From: CAVTLG01 sp963735495 | GTDB taxonomy: Bacteria; Chloroflexota; Ktedonobacteria; Ktedonobacterales; Ktedonobacteraceae | Length of the DNA: 64,000 bases | Assembly: GCA_963735495.1 (NCBI GenBank) | Contig: CAVTLG010000014.1 | Coordinates: 1,054,001 to 1,118,000 of the forward strand | Reading direction: 5' to 3' | Shown here: piece after piece, positions 8,907 to 17,267 of the stretch | Position numbering within the stretch: position 1 is the stretch's first letter | How the letters are laid out: each line of letters opens with the position of its first letter | Made by a program: the position numbers and the translations under genes | The notes under the pieces: model-generated | The model's input: the letters and a program-made list of their open reading frames with translations, nothing else | Told to the model about the DNA's origin: nothing | The model's database searches: none

Positions 8907-10868
8907 ATGACACAAAACAATGACCATCACTCTATGCGCCAAGATGATGAGATGGCGTCACCCCAGGTTTCTGGAACAAACCTCAAACAGCAAACAGATG
9001 ATCTTGTCATCGACACCCTATTTGAATCCCCTCAATCAGTTCCTGACGATGTTTTCGAGCAGATCAATAAGGATGTAGAGCAGGCTGGAGGCCCATGGCA
9101 TTTGCCACCTGAATACGTTGGTGCGGTTGGACGCACGATGTTTGATCTTCCTAATAGCGAGGATAACACTGTGACGGTTCTTTTGCCGCGCGATGAGATT
9201 GGCAAGGCTCCTTCACAATCACTCATCCGTATCAAGAGCGTTCCTGATAACCGGGTTTACTTAGGTATTGTCGTGAAAGGTCCTTTTGCAGAGCCTGATG
9301 GTTTACGTGGTGACGCTCCTATCATGATTACAACGGCGGTGAGGGGTGGCATTTTTATGCCACGTTATCATGGGCGTGTACAGATAGAACTCCTTGGAGA
9401 AGAGCTACATACTGGTGTATTGATTCCCCCTCGCTTGCGTCCATTACCGAATAGCCCCATTTTTATGCTTGAGCCAGAGGAAACAGCAAGCACGCTTCGC
9501 CTCGAAGGGGATATTACCATTGGTGTGCCAGTCGGATATGAAGATATTATTGCTGCCATTCCTTCGGACAAAAAATCTGTTCTTCCCCGGCATCTTGGCA
9601 TTTTAGGTACCACGGGTGGTGGAAAATCGACGACAGTGTCAAGCCTGACATGCAACTTTCAGCAGTCAGGTATGGCGACCATTATCATCGATACTGAAGG
9701 TGAGTATACCCAAATTTATGAGCCAACGGATGATCCTGTCATGCTCAGTGCCCTGGAGAAGCGCAAGAAACAACCAATAGGTGTTGAGAATGTACAGGTA
9801 TATCACCTTGTTGAACGGGAGACAACTTGTCCAGATAGAGGACGAGTCACGCCATTTTCTCTCCAGTTCTCACAACTATCGCCTTATCTTGTGATGGAAA
9901 TACTAGAGTTAAATGAACCTCAACAGCAGCGTTACCAAAAAGCGTACGACATTGCCAAACGTATTTTACAACTGCTCAAAATTTTCCCGGTAACAGATGA
10001 AGATAAACAACTGTTATTTGAATTAGATGAGATGGAGCGCGGTTATTATAACATGACTGTTGAACACATGTATGACGTGGTGCGTGCATGTGCAGATCTT
10101 GTCGCCGGTGAAAAGTTAGAAGGAAATGCATCGGACACGAAGGAAAACTCTACGTTTCGCTTCCGCAGCCCGGCGTTTCGTCAGTCAGCCAGTATCGTAA
10201 CATCGATCTTGAAAGCTGAAAAAAAAGACTTACCTACCAATGTGGGGAGCTGGCGTGTCGTACTCGGTCGTCTCGGCCAACTTATTCGTATGAAGATTTT
10301 TGACAACAAAGATGCTGGTCCTTTGACCTATGCAGATCTCACGCTGCAAGGTCAGGTGAGTATTATCGATCTCAGCGACACTGATTTACCACAGATTAAT
10401 AATCTTATTATCGCTGAGATACTGCGTGGGTTGCAGGATGCGCAGAATGAGAACTATCGCGTTGCGGAGCAAGGAGGTTTACAACGTCGTACGATGGTGA
10501 TTATCGAAGAGGCTCATGAGTTCTTATCAGACACACGTATTAAACAGATGCCTATTCTCTTCCAGCAGGTCGCTCGTATTGCGCGACGTGGACGTAAGCG
10601 TTGGTTAGGATTAACGTTTGTAACACAGCTTCCACAGCATCTTCCTGATGAGGTATTAGGACTTATCAATAACTATATTCTGCACAAAATTAGTGATGCC
10701 AACGTTGTGAGTCGTCTCAAGCGCTCGCTAGGTGTCATTGATGAATTTCTCTGGAGGCGTCTCCCGAATCTCGCACCAGGACAAGCACTTGTTGCAATGA
10801 GTAGCTTTACACGGCCACTTCTGATTAACATTGACCCAACGCCGTGCAAACTACGGATGATCGAATAA
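8907..10868 (+). CDS. herA: HerA family DNA translocase ATPase
   Basis: This is a 653-residue hexameric FtsK/HerA ATPase. The ATG at 8907 has GGAGG seven bases upstream; the ATG at 8880 overlaps the previous gene but has no ribosome site. The N-terminal part looks like the HAS barrel. Walker A reads GTTGGGKST near residue 235, followed by TIIIDTEGEYTQIY. Walker B reads MVIIEEAHEF, then the arginine-rich VARIARRGRKRWLG and a QLPQHLP segment typical of HerA. HerA pumps or loads DNA for a partner nuclease, and HerA homologues also drive antiphage systems with SIR2 or DUF4297 effectors. Here the partners appear to be the NurA-like protein upstream and the TIR protein 59 bases downstream. Confidence 0.85.
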   Translation: MTQNNDHHSMRQDDEMASPQVSGTNLKQQTDDLVIDTLFESPQSVPDDVFEQINKDVEQAGGPWHLPPEYVGAVGRTMFDLPNSEDNTVTVLLPRDEIGKAPSQSLIRIKSVPDNRVYLGIVVKGPFAEPDGLRGDAPIMITTAVRGGIFMPRYHGRVQIELLGEELHTGVLIPPRLRPLPNSPIFMLEPEETASTLRLEGDITIGVPVGYEDIIAAIPSDKKSVLPRHLGILGTTGGGKSTTVSSLTCNFQQSGMATIIIDTEGEYTQIYEPTDDPVMLSALEKRKKQPIGVENVQVYHLVERETTCPDRGRVTPFSLQFSQLSPYLVMEILELNEPQQQRYQKAYDIAKRILQLLKIFPVTDEDKQLLFELDEMERGYYNMTVEHMYDVVRACADLVAGEKLEGNASDTKENSTFRFRSPAFRQSASIVTSILKAEKKDLPTNVGSWRVVLGRLGQLIRMKIFDNKDAGPLTYADLTLQGQVSIIDLSDTDLPQINNLIIAEILRGLQDAQNENYRVAEQGGLQRRTMVIIEEAHEFLSDTRIKQMPILFQQVARIARRGRKRWLGLTFVTQLPQHLPDEVLGLINNYILHKISDANVVSRLKRSLGVIDEFLWRRLPNLAPGQALVAMSSFTRPLLINIDPTPCKLRMIE

Positions 10869-10927
10869 CCTAACTGTGCATTTATCCTGATGCTCAACGT
10901 CCTTATTCAGCTAGCGGAGGTTATTAA

Positions 10928-11413
10928 ATGCTATCATCTCCACAGAGCCGCACAACTGTCTTTATCTGCTATAGTCATAAAGACAAGAAATACTTAGATG
11001 CACTTCAGTTGCAACTAGGATTTTATGAGCGACAAGGTATGATAGAATTTTGGGATGATACAAGAACTACGCCGGGTGTGCAATGGTACTCTAAGATAGA
11101 ACAGGTAATTAAGTCGGCGAAAGTAGCCGTACTACTCATCAGTGCAGATTTTTTGAACTCAAAGTTCATTGCTGAGAATGAACTTCCTCCTCTTCTCGCC
11201 TCTGCTCTCTCAGAGGGAGTTAAGATTTTGCCTGTATTACTCCGACCATCCTTATTCCTTGACTCACCTCTTTCAGAATTTCAGGCCATCGATATGGTAC
11301 CCTATACGGAGAAAAAAGGAGCTGAGCGCGAAAAATATATGGTGAAAGTGGCAGAAGAAATTAAAAAAGCCATAGGATCTCAATGCCCCCTTCTAGCTAC
11401 TCCAAGAGGCTAG
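10928..11413 (+). CDS. Stand-alone TIR domain protein
   Basis: The 161 residues are essentially a single TIR domain (TIR_2 type). It opens with TTVFICYSHKD, the typical first strand and box 1, continues with FWDDTRTTPGVQWYSKIEQ (the BB-loop region), then AVLLISADFLNSKFIAENELPPLL with the glutamate expected in NADase-type TIRs, and ends in a KILPVLLRPSLF strand. A GGAGG site lies just before the ATG. It follows herA closely and is probably its cotranscribed effector. The VLLRPSL(F/W) strand also occurs in the TIR domain of the fused JetA gene at 1839-3878, so the two TIR domains may be related. Whether it is an NADase cannot be decided from sequence alone. Confidence 0.82.
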   Translation: MLSSPQSRTTVFICYSHKDKKYLDALQLQLGFYERQGMIEFWDDTRTTPGVQWYSKIEQVIKSAKVAVLLISADFLNSKFIAENELPPLLASALSEGVKILPVLLRPSLFLDSPLSEFQAIDMVPYTEKKGAEREKYMVKVAEEIKKAIGSQCPLLATPRG

Positions 11414-11565
11414 CGGCATAGTAACCCTAAGGATGTGAATATGGGGGAGGATGCAGAAATCAAGATATACTTAACGCTTGTCCACACATTTTTGGAAGCG
11501 AAACCTACGCGTAAGGTACGAACCAAGGGAAGTAAGTAACAACCCACCCAGATTTATAAAAAAGG

Positions 11566-11639
11566 GGTGACCGATGGGGCTCGAACCCACAACCACTGGA
11601 GCCACAATCCAGAGCTCTGCCTATTGAGCTACGGTCACC
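11566..11639 (-). tRNA. tRNA-His (GTG anticodon)
   Basis: On the minus strand the cloverleaf begins GGTGACCGTAGCTC. The anticodon stem CTGGA/TCCAG encloses a loop with anticodon GTG, and the T-arm GTGGG-TTCGAGC-CCCAT is standard. The acceptor pairs GTGACCG with CGGTCAC, with the extra G-1 opposite C73 that defines tRNA-His. CCA is not encoded. A run of six T follows the 3' end and can act as terminator. Confidence 0.95.
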
Positions 11640-11731
11640 ATATGGTGTTTCTCAACACACGGGCAGTATAGCGGAAGCGTTGTGAATTGTCAATAGGTGA
11701 ATATCTATCTATTCTGTCTATGCTCCATCGC

Positions 11732-11760
11732 TAGACAACACTGCGTCGTCGCACTATACT
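11732..11760 (+). promoter_or_regulatory. Predicted sigma-70 promoter of pckG
   Basis: TAGACA at 11732-11737 and TATACT at 11755-11760 are separated by 17 bases, and the pckG start lies 46 bases further on. Confidence 0.6.
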
Positions 11761-11806
11761 ACGCATTATTATTATGCGGCCACATTAATGAATCTTGGAG
11801 GGAGCG

Positions 11807-13663
11807 ATGCACATCCCGAGCTATGTTACTAATAGCAAACTCTGTACCTGGATCGAAGAGATGATTACACTCTGCAAGCCTGACCGCGTGCATTGGTGTG
11901 ACGGGTCACAGGAGGAGTACGACCAACTCTGTGAGCAGATGGTCGCGTCTGACACGTTTCTCCGTCTCAATTCTGCCAAACGTCCTGCCAGTTTTCTGGC
12001 CCGCTCCGATCCTGATGACGTTGCCAGGGTGGAAGACCGCACCTTTATTTGTAGCGTGAGCAAGGCCGACGCGGGACCGACCAACAACTGGGTCCATCCC
12101 AGAGCAATGAAGGAGACGTTGCGCCAGTTATTTGCAGGTTGCATGCGCGGGCGGACCATGTATATCGTGCCTTTCAGCATGGGACCACTTGGTTCACCGC
12201 TTGCGCATATTGGTGTGGAGTTAACCGACTCGCCCTATGTTGTGGTCAATATGCGCATCATGACGCGCATGGGCAGAGCCGTGTACGACGTCCTGGGTCA
12301 TGATGGTGCGTACATCCCGTGCCTGCACTCGGTGGGCATGCCGCTGCTGGAGGACCAGCAGGACGTGCCATGGCCATGCAATAAAGAGCACAAGTACATC
12401 GTCCATTTCCCTGAGGAGCGCGCAATCTGGTCCTATGGCAGTGGATATGGTGGGAACGCCTTATTGGGCAAAAAGTGTTTTGCGTTGCGCATCGCCTCGG
12501 TGATGGCACGTGACGAAGGCTGGCTCGCCGAGCATATGTTAATCCTTGGCGTTGAGTCACCGGAAGGCGAAAAAACCTATGTCGCTGCCGCCTTCCCGAG
12601 TGCCTGTGGCAAGACCAACTTTGCCATGCTCATTCCACCACAGGAGTTTGCTGGCTGGAAAGTCACCACCGTTGGTGATGATATCGCGTGGATTAAGCCT
12701 GGTCACGATGGCAAACTCTATGCAATTAACCCCGAGGCGGGCTATTTCGGTGTTGCACCGGGCACATCCTCTGCTACCAATCCCAATGCGATGGACACGA
12801 TGCGCGCCAACACTATCTTTACCAACGTGGCGCTCACCGATGACGGTGATGTGTGGTGGGAGGGCATGACGAAAGAACCACCCGCACATCTGATTGACTG
12901 GACTGGTCGTGACTGGACTCCTGATTCAGGTCGCCCTGCTGCGCATCCCAATGCGCGCTTTACCTGTCCGGCGGACCAGAATCCAGTTATCGATCCTGAT
13001 TGGGAGAACCCGGATGGTGTGCCGATCAAGGCTTTTATTTTTGGTGGGCGGCGTTCTACCACTGTGCCGTTGGTGTATCAGGCGTTCAACTGGATCTACG
13101 GCGTCTATCTGGCGGCGACGATGGGGTCAGAAACAACGGCGGCGGCGGCAGGCGCCACCGGCAAGGTGCGACGTGACCCGTTCGCGATGTTGCCTTTCTG
13201 TGGTTATCACATGGCTGACTATTTTACGCACTGGCTGCAGTTTGGTCGCACTATTCCTAATCCACCGCGTATCTTTGGTGTCAACTGGTTCCGCAAAGAT
13301 GAGAACGGGAATTTCATCTGGCCGGGCTATGGCGAAAATATGCGTGTCCTGAAGTGGATTGTTGAGCGCGCTAATGGTCGCGCCTTCAGTCTTGAGAGTC
13401 CTCTGGGGTGGATGCCGCGCTATGCCGATCTCGACTGGCAGGGCCTTGAGGAGTTCGGCCCTGAGCAGTTCACGCAGCTCATGTCGGTTGACCGTAATCA
13501 GTGGAATGCTGAAATGTTGTCGCAGGAGGATCTCTTTCTCAAATTGTATGATCGCTTGCCAAAGGAACTACTCTCTGTCCGGGACTTGATTCTGTCGAGT
13601 CTGTGGCGCTCACCGGAGCACTGGGAGTTTCTGCGCTATGACGATGAGGGTCGCTACTTCTAA
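11807..13663 (+). CDS. pckG: Phosphoenolpyruvate carboxykinase (GTP)
   Basis: The enzyme (618 residues) interconverts oxaloacetate plus GTP with PEP, CO2 and GDP and is the entry to gluconeogenesis. The kinase-1a loop FPSACGKTN near residue 265 binds nucleotide and PEP, and the GTP-type signature is supported by length (about 600-620; ATP-type enzymes are about 530) and by segments such as GAYIPCLHSVGMPL and PRIFGVNWFRKDENG. The ATG at 11807 follows GGAGGGAGCG; an in-frame TTG at 11795 overlaps that ribosome site and is rejected. It stands alone with its own promoter. Several long open frames on both strands inside it are shadows caused by strong codon bias. Confidence 0.95.
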   Translation: MHIPSYVTNSKLCTWIEEMITLCKPDRVHWCDGSQEEYDQLCEQMVASDTFLRLNSAKRPASFLARSDPDDVARVEDRTFICSVSKADAGPTNNWVHPRAMKETLRQLFAGCMRGRTMYIVPFSMGPLGSPLAHIGVELTDSPYVVVNMRIMTRMGRAVYDVLGHDGAYIPCLHSVGMPLLEDQQDVPWPCNKEHKYIVHFPEERAIWSYGSGYGGNALLGKKCFALRIASVMARDEGWLAEHMLILGVESPEGEKTYVAAAFPSACGKTNFAMLIPPQEFAGWKVTTVGDDIAWIKPGHDGKLYAINPEAGYFGVAPGTSSATNPNAMDTMRANTIFTNVALTDDGDVWWEGMTKEPPAHLIDWTGRDWTPDSGRPAAHPNARFTCPADQNPVIDPDWENPDGVPIKAFIFGGRRSTTVPLVYQAFNWIYGVYLAATMGSETTAAAAGATGKVRRDPFAMLPFCGYHMADYFTHWLQFGRTIPNPPRIFGVNWFRKDENGNFIWPGYGENMRVLKWIVERANGRAFSLESPLGWMPRYADLDWQGLEEFGPEQFTQLMSVDRNQWNAEMLSQEDLFLKLYDRLPKELLSVRDLILSSLWRSPEHWEFLRYDDEGRYF

Positions 13664-13665
13664 GC

Positions 13666-13787
13666 TAGTGTTTGGAACGCGCACACTTTTCCTCCTTTCC
13701 GTCAGATGAGCCGAAGGCTAGAAGCGTCAGCTTCGTTTCTGACGGTCTAAGAGGGAGGTCGATAGTGAACTGAAACCAAACACTATC
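13666..13787. repeat. Palindromic repeat family, copy A (with internal hairpin)
   Basis: The ends are inverted: TAGTGTTTGGAACGCGCAC on the left and TGAAACCAAACACTATC on the right. The same ends occur at 14648-14706 and 24328-24385, both in the opposite orientation. This copy is longer because a separate 47-base hairpin (13699-13745) sits inside it. It follows the pckG stop directly. No coding capacity, so a MITE- or REP-like element. Confidence 0.7.
13699..13745. repeat. 47-base hairpin repeat, copy 1
   Basis: CCGTCAGA and TCTGACGG close the stem; the inner part contains ATGAGCCGAAGGCTAG and GCG/CGTTTC. A second 47-base copy in reverse orientation lies at 37415-37461. The remaining bases up to 13947 show nothing recognisable. 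Confidence 0.65.
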
Positions 13788-13947
13788 TAAGGTCTTTGTA
13801 GGTCAACAGTGGAGCAAGCAGAAGTGCTCGAGTGCCTGCTCACACTGTTAGAAGCGACCGAGGTGAAATCGGGAGAGCATCAGAAAAGTGGGTGGTTCAA
13901 GATGCAGCTTCAGTACTATGATAGGAACGAAGTTGCATCTTGTCCCT

Positions 13948-14481
13948 TTATCTGTTGCCGCCTAGAATCCCACCTAGAAACCTGAATATGCCCAATCCGT
14001 TGAGAAGCCCGCGTAAGAGTATCAATGGGCTTAATAGGAGCACAAGGAGACCCATCCCACCGCACATTAATGGTATGAACCAGGTACTCATGAAAGAATC
14101 AATCCGACCATCGTATGGAGTCTTTGGATGATATCTTACCTGCACAACCTGTCCTTGATAAAAAGAACTGGAACTGACGGATGAACCGATGGTAATGGAC
14201 TGACCAGATTTCGTCTTAAACTGTACCGTAGGGCTACAGGTGCTCAAACTCTGATTCAAATTATCACTCGAATCATCATTACTATATGTGCAGTGGGTAA
14301 TCGTACCTTGCGCAGTGGCCGTGCCTGGCAGAAAATTCAACGTATCTTTGAGCATATAGATGCCAATTACCAGGAAAATGAGGCCAACGATGGGTACTAT
14401 GCAGCCGGAGCAGCCAAAACAGCCTGTGCGGCCATTAGCTTGCGGGTTCATTCCGTTTCTACGACCAGCGAGATTATACAT
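13948..14481 (-). CDS. DUF3592-like two-TM membrane protein
   Basis: The 177-residue protein has a short cysteine- and glycine-rich N-terminus, a membrane segment IVGLIFLVIGIYML (about residues 31-45), an extracytoplasmic domain of about 75 residues containing GQVVQVRYHPKTPYDGRID, and a second membrane segment near residue 140 followed by a glycine-rich tail. The VRYxPxxP segment between two membrane helices is characteristic of DUF3592. Function unknown. The start at 14481 has AAGGAAGG about ten bases upstream; an internal ATG at residue 11 is possible. Confidence 0.65.
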   Translation of the reverse strand: MYNLAGRRNGMNPQANGRTGCFGCSGCIVPIVGLIFLVIGIYMLKDTLNFLPGTATAQGTITHCTYSNDDSSDNLNQSLSTCSPTVQFKTKSGQSITIGSSVSSSSFYQGQVVQVRYHPKTPYDGRIDSFMSTWFIPLMCGGMGLLVLLLSPLILLRGLLNGLGIFRFLGGILGGNR

Positions 14482-14647
14482 TCTAAGGAGAATCCTTCCT
14501 TACTCTTTCTTCAAGGCTAGCCAGGCACCAATGAATGTGTGATTGCTAGCGTGGAATTTACACCATCCTTTTTGTATGCCTTTGCTAGTAACAGTATTGC
14601 AGAAAAGTGTGGGTGATAGCAATGACAACTTGTGACAACTTTCTCTG

Positions 14648-14706
14648 GATAGTGCCTGGTTTCAGCTCACTATCGGCAGAAAGTGTGCATGTTCCAAACA
14701 ACTATC
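14648..14706. repeat. Palindromic repeat family, copy B
   Basis: GATAGTGCCTGG on the left pairs with CCAAACAACTATC on the right. The inner AGTGTGCATGTTCC matches the inner end of the other copies. It lies 50 bases upstream of the serine acetyltransferase promoter. Confidence 0.65.
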
Positions 14707-14755
14707 TAGCCAGCCTGGCGATTGCGTTTTTCTCTGCTGCGTAGCAATGTAGCTC

Positions 14756-14784
14756 TTGACAAGCAGATGCACCTGTCCTACACT
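14756..14784 (+). promoter_or_regulatory. Predicted sigma-70 promoter of serine acetyltransferase gene
   Basis: A perfect TTGACA (14756-14761) is followed after 17 bases by TACACT (14779-14784). Transcription would begin near 14791, which excludes the upstream in-frame starts at 14722 and 14767. Confidence 0.7.
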
Positions 14785-14826
14785 CCAGAGAGAAGAGAAA
14801 AAAGGCTTCAAGCTAGCAATAAAAGG

Positions 14827-15594
14827 ATGCGACCAGGAATGTCAGAGGGACCACACAGCATTTCAGATGAGATGGTAAGTGCAAGCAGCGATGAGCAATT
14901 GTCGAGTGCTGAACCTGATCTTGCGGCCTTGCCCGAGTTGCCGCCCGGTGTCTTTATTCCAGCACCTGGTAGGACGCCGCGCCGCCGGACGCGTTGGCCG
15001 GACGCCATCGACGTTATTTTTGAGAAAGACCCTGCTTGCTGCAACATTTTTGAGGCCCTGCTCTACCAGGGACTCTGGGCGATCCTCTATCATCGTGTCG
15101 CCCACGCGCTGTATAATGCGCATGTTCCTTTTCTCCCACGCCTGATCTCGCAATTTGCTCGTTTTATGACAAGCGGTATTGAGATTCATCCCGGAGCGCA
15201 GATTGGGAAGCGCTTTTTTATTGATCATGGCGCGGGTGTCATGATTGGTGAGACCGCCGTGATTGGGGACAATGTGATGTTATATCACCAGGTGACGCTA
15301 GGTGCGACTGGTTGGTGGCGTCCCAGTCCTGGTCGAAAGCAGAAGCGTCATCCTACGATTGAAGATGATGTCTCCATTGGCGTCGGGGCATCTATCTTAG
15401 GGCCAATTACTATTGGACGAGGTAGCAGGATAGGTGGTATGTCCCTGGTCCTGGAATCGGTTCCCCCTAACTCGGTAGTCGCCTCTAAACCGGCTGAGCT
15501 GTTAGTGAAAGGTGGTGAGGCGCTGGAGCAGCACCAGGAACTGACACAGGGCTGGAATCGTGGCGATCCCTGGGAAATGGATTATCAAATTTAG
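14827..15594 (+). CDS. cysE: Serine O-acetyltransferase (CysE-like hexapeptide transferase)
   Basis: It acetylates L-serine with acetyl-CoA in the first step of cysteine synthesis. The start is placed at 14827, after AAAAGG and downstream of a strong promoter; 14839 is an alternative. After about 50 low-complexity residues comes the helical SAT domain (WPDAIDVIFEKDPA, YHRVAHALY). Then follows the left-handed beta-helix of hexapeptide repeats: GIEIHPGAQIGKRFFIDHG with the catalytic histidine-aspartate neighbourhood, GVMIGETAVIG, YHQVTLGATG and RHPTIEDDVSIGVGA. The proline-rich N-terminal extension is not usual for short SATs of this group. It is convergent with the nucleoside hydrolase, the two ends lying seven bases apart. 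Confidence 0.88.
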   Translation: MRPGMSEGPHSISDEMVSASSDEQLSSAEPDLAALPELPPGVFIPAPGRTPRRRTRWPDAIDVIFEKDPACCNIFEALLYQGLWAILYHRVAHALYNAHVPFLPRLISQFARFMTSGIEIHPGAQIGKRFFIDHGAGVMIGETAVIGDNVMLYHQVTLGATGWWRPSPGRKQKRHPTIEDDVSIGVGASILGPITIGRGSRIGGMSLVLESVPPNSVVASKPAELLVKGGEALEQHQELTQGWNRGDPWEMDYQI

Positions 15595-15601
15595 CCTTGT
15601 C

Positions 15602-16537
15602 TCAATCATAGCTGAGTAAGATGTTGATAAGCATATCCCAGAAGCGGGTCACGTCCAGGTCATAACCAACCTGTGCGTTGGGTTCTTTTCCCAACTTGTG
15701 ATAGACATCACAAACGGTGCTACCGGCGGTCCACTTGCCGCGTGTCTCGATAGCCACATGCATAGTGCTGGCGCTGATGATGTGTGGATCAACGACGGCT
15801 GCGACGGCGCAGGGATCATGCAGCGGCGCAGCTGGAAAACCGAATGCCTTGCGATACGCGTCCGCGTAGAAGATCAGCAGGTCAGCAGCGAAACTGGCAA
15901 CAGTGCGTTGTGCCTCACATAAACGTTGTATGATATCGTCGGTTGCCAGCGCCAGGTGCGTTACTTCCAGCGGCACCATCGTGATGGGTCGCCCGCAAGC
16001 AAAGACGATCTCAGCGGCCTCGGGATCAGCCCAGATGTTAAACTCTGCACTCGGACTGATATTGCCTACCCCTATCGCGCCTCCCATCAGTGAAATAGCC
16101 TTGATTTTGGGGATAATGGCAGGCTCACGTCGCATGGCCGTGGCGATGTTTGTCAGTGGGCCGGTGGCGACGAGCGTGATATCATCAGCGGAGTGGAGGA
16201 GCAGTTCAATGAGCAAGTCAACCGCGTGCTGTGGAGCGAGCGTGAGCGATGGTTCTGGTAAATGAGGACCATCCAGCCCCGATTTACCATGGATATCGGC
16301 TGCGTGGTGCGCAGGTCTCAGCAGTGGTCGATCCATCCCCTGTGCGATTGGTACATGCCGGATATGCGCCAGGGAACAGACGGTGAGGGCATTGCGTGCG
16401 GTCTTCGTGACCGACTGGTTGCCTGCAACGGTAGTAATCGCTAGCAGATCAAGAGCGGGATGACGAGCTGCGAGCAGAATAGCGATGGCATCATCGTGAC
16501 CAGGATCACAATCCAGGATAATTTTGTGTTTTATCAA
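15602..16537 (-). CDS. Inosine-uridine preferring nucleoside hydrolase
   Basis: It hydrolyses ribonucleosides to base plus ribose. The N-terminal DCDPGHDDAIAILLA is the calcium-binding signature of the IunH/RihA family, and LMGGAIGVGNISPSAEFNIWADPEAA and HDPCAVAA carry further active-site residues. The long open frame reaches back to 16705, but the TTG at 16537 has GAGG six bases upstream and gives 311 residues, the normal family size. Ribose released here could feed the PPi-PFK/deoB operon further along; both have a similar palindromic site upstream. Specificity (pyrimidine or purine) cannot be read from the sequence. Confidence 0.9.
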   Translation of the reverse strand: MIKHKIILDCDPGHDDAIAILLAARHPALDLLAITTVAGNQSVTKTARNALTVCSLAHIRHVPIAQGMDRPLLRPAHHAADIHGKSGLDGPHLPEPSLTLAPQHAVDLLIELLLHSADDITLVATGPLTNIATAMRREPAIIPKIKAISLMGGAIGVGNISPSAEFNIWADPEAAEIVFACGRPITMVPLEVTHLALATDDIIQRLCEAQRTVASFAADLLIFYADAYRKAFGFPAAPLHDPCAVAAVVDPHIISASTMHVAIETRGKWTAGSTVCDVYHKLGKEPNAQVGYDLDVTRFWDMLINILLSYD

Positions 16538-16587
16538 CCTTGACCTCGTGTGACAACGTGCAGAGTCGTCTCCGTAGTAGTACCTAT

Positions 16588-16600
16588 GACAAACGATGTC
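16588..16600. promoter_or_regulatory. Putative operator ATGACA-N5-TGTCAT, nucleoside hydrolase
   Basis: GACAAACGATGTC, extended to the perfect inverted repeat ATGACA-AACGA-TGTCAT, lies about 50 bases upstream of the nucleoside hydrolase start. A near-identical site is at 19695-19707 before the PFK/deoB operon. A shared regulator is inferred. Confidence 0.4.
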
Positions 16601-16616
16601 ATGTATGCGTGTTTTT

Positions 16617-16754
16617 GGGCCTTTTCCAGCCTCTTTTGATGAGGCTGTTAGGCTCGTTTTCGGTAGAATTCTTGTTCGTCTTTGGTCGTCTTTGGCCGTG
16701 CTCATTCGATGCCTATACTCTCAAATTGAGAGGGCTTGATAGCGCTCTGGATGG
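16617..16754. repeat. Diverged direct repeat, copy 1
   Basis: The block starting GGGCCTTTTCCAGCCTC and ending GCGCTCTGGATGG recurs 248 bases downstream with scattered substitutions and small indels. Neither copy codes for anything recognisable. Confidence 0.65.
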
Positions 16755-16864
16755 CCTACAAGCCAGGGTTTTTCAGGTATCAGCTCTATTATAGCTTATA
16801 ATAGCTCCCTTGGCTACGAGTTTTACTGCTCGACAGGTAGCCTATGCCAGGATTGGCCCAATTT

Positions 16865-16989
16865 GGGCCTTTTCCAGCCTCTTTGCAATGAGTCTGTTAA
16901 TCTCGTTTCGTAGAATCCTTGTTCGTTTTTAATCGTAAGAAATCGGTGTCTACGCTGTCAATCAGGGCTTGATGGCGCTCTGGATGGTC
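16865..16989. repeat. Diverged direct repeat, copy 2
   Basis: Second copy of the block at 16617-16754, same orientation. The intervening bases include a near-palindrome CTATTATAGCTTATAATAG at about 16785. No gene is seen between 16601 and 17267. Confidence 0.65.
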
Positions 16990-17267
16990 CCAATACGGTT
17001 TAACCCTACTTTATGAGGACTTCTGATATCCCTTGTTTGCCTGAACGATGAAGCTTGCGAAGCGGTATCTTTGTCCATTCTCGGCCAAAGCTGGAGAGTC
17101 GTATGCATCGCCTACGGTGTCACATGTAGGTTCACCGTCAAATTTCCTACAGTCCCAGATGTTGTGATGGCATCTGTCGGCAGCAGCTTGTTCTGTTTGT
17201 AACCACGATACCGCTAGTGGCACATCTGGGCGTCTCAGAGTGAGTGTAGAGCGCGATGAGCCATGCG

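Noticed and set aside
4370..11413. BREX, DISARM or a classical restriction-modification system
   Set aside because: No PglZ, BrxL, DUF1998, SNF2 helicase or recognisable restriction endonuclease accompanies the methyltransferase.
11821..13589. Many long open frames on both strands inside pckG
   Set aside because: Shadows of a strongly biased coding sequence whose own frame shows all PEP carboxykinase motifs.
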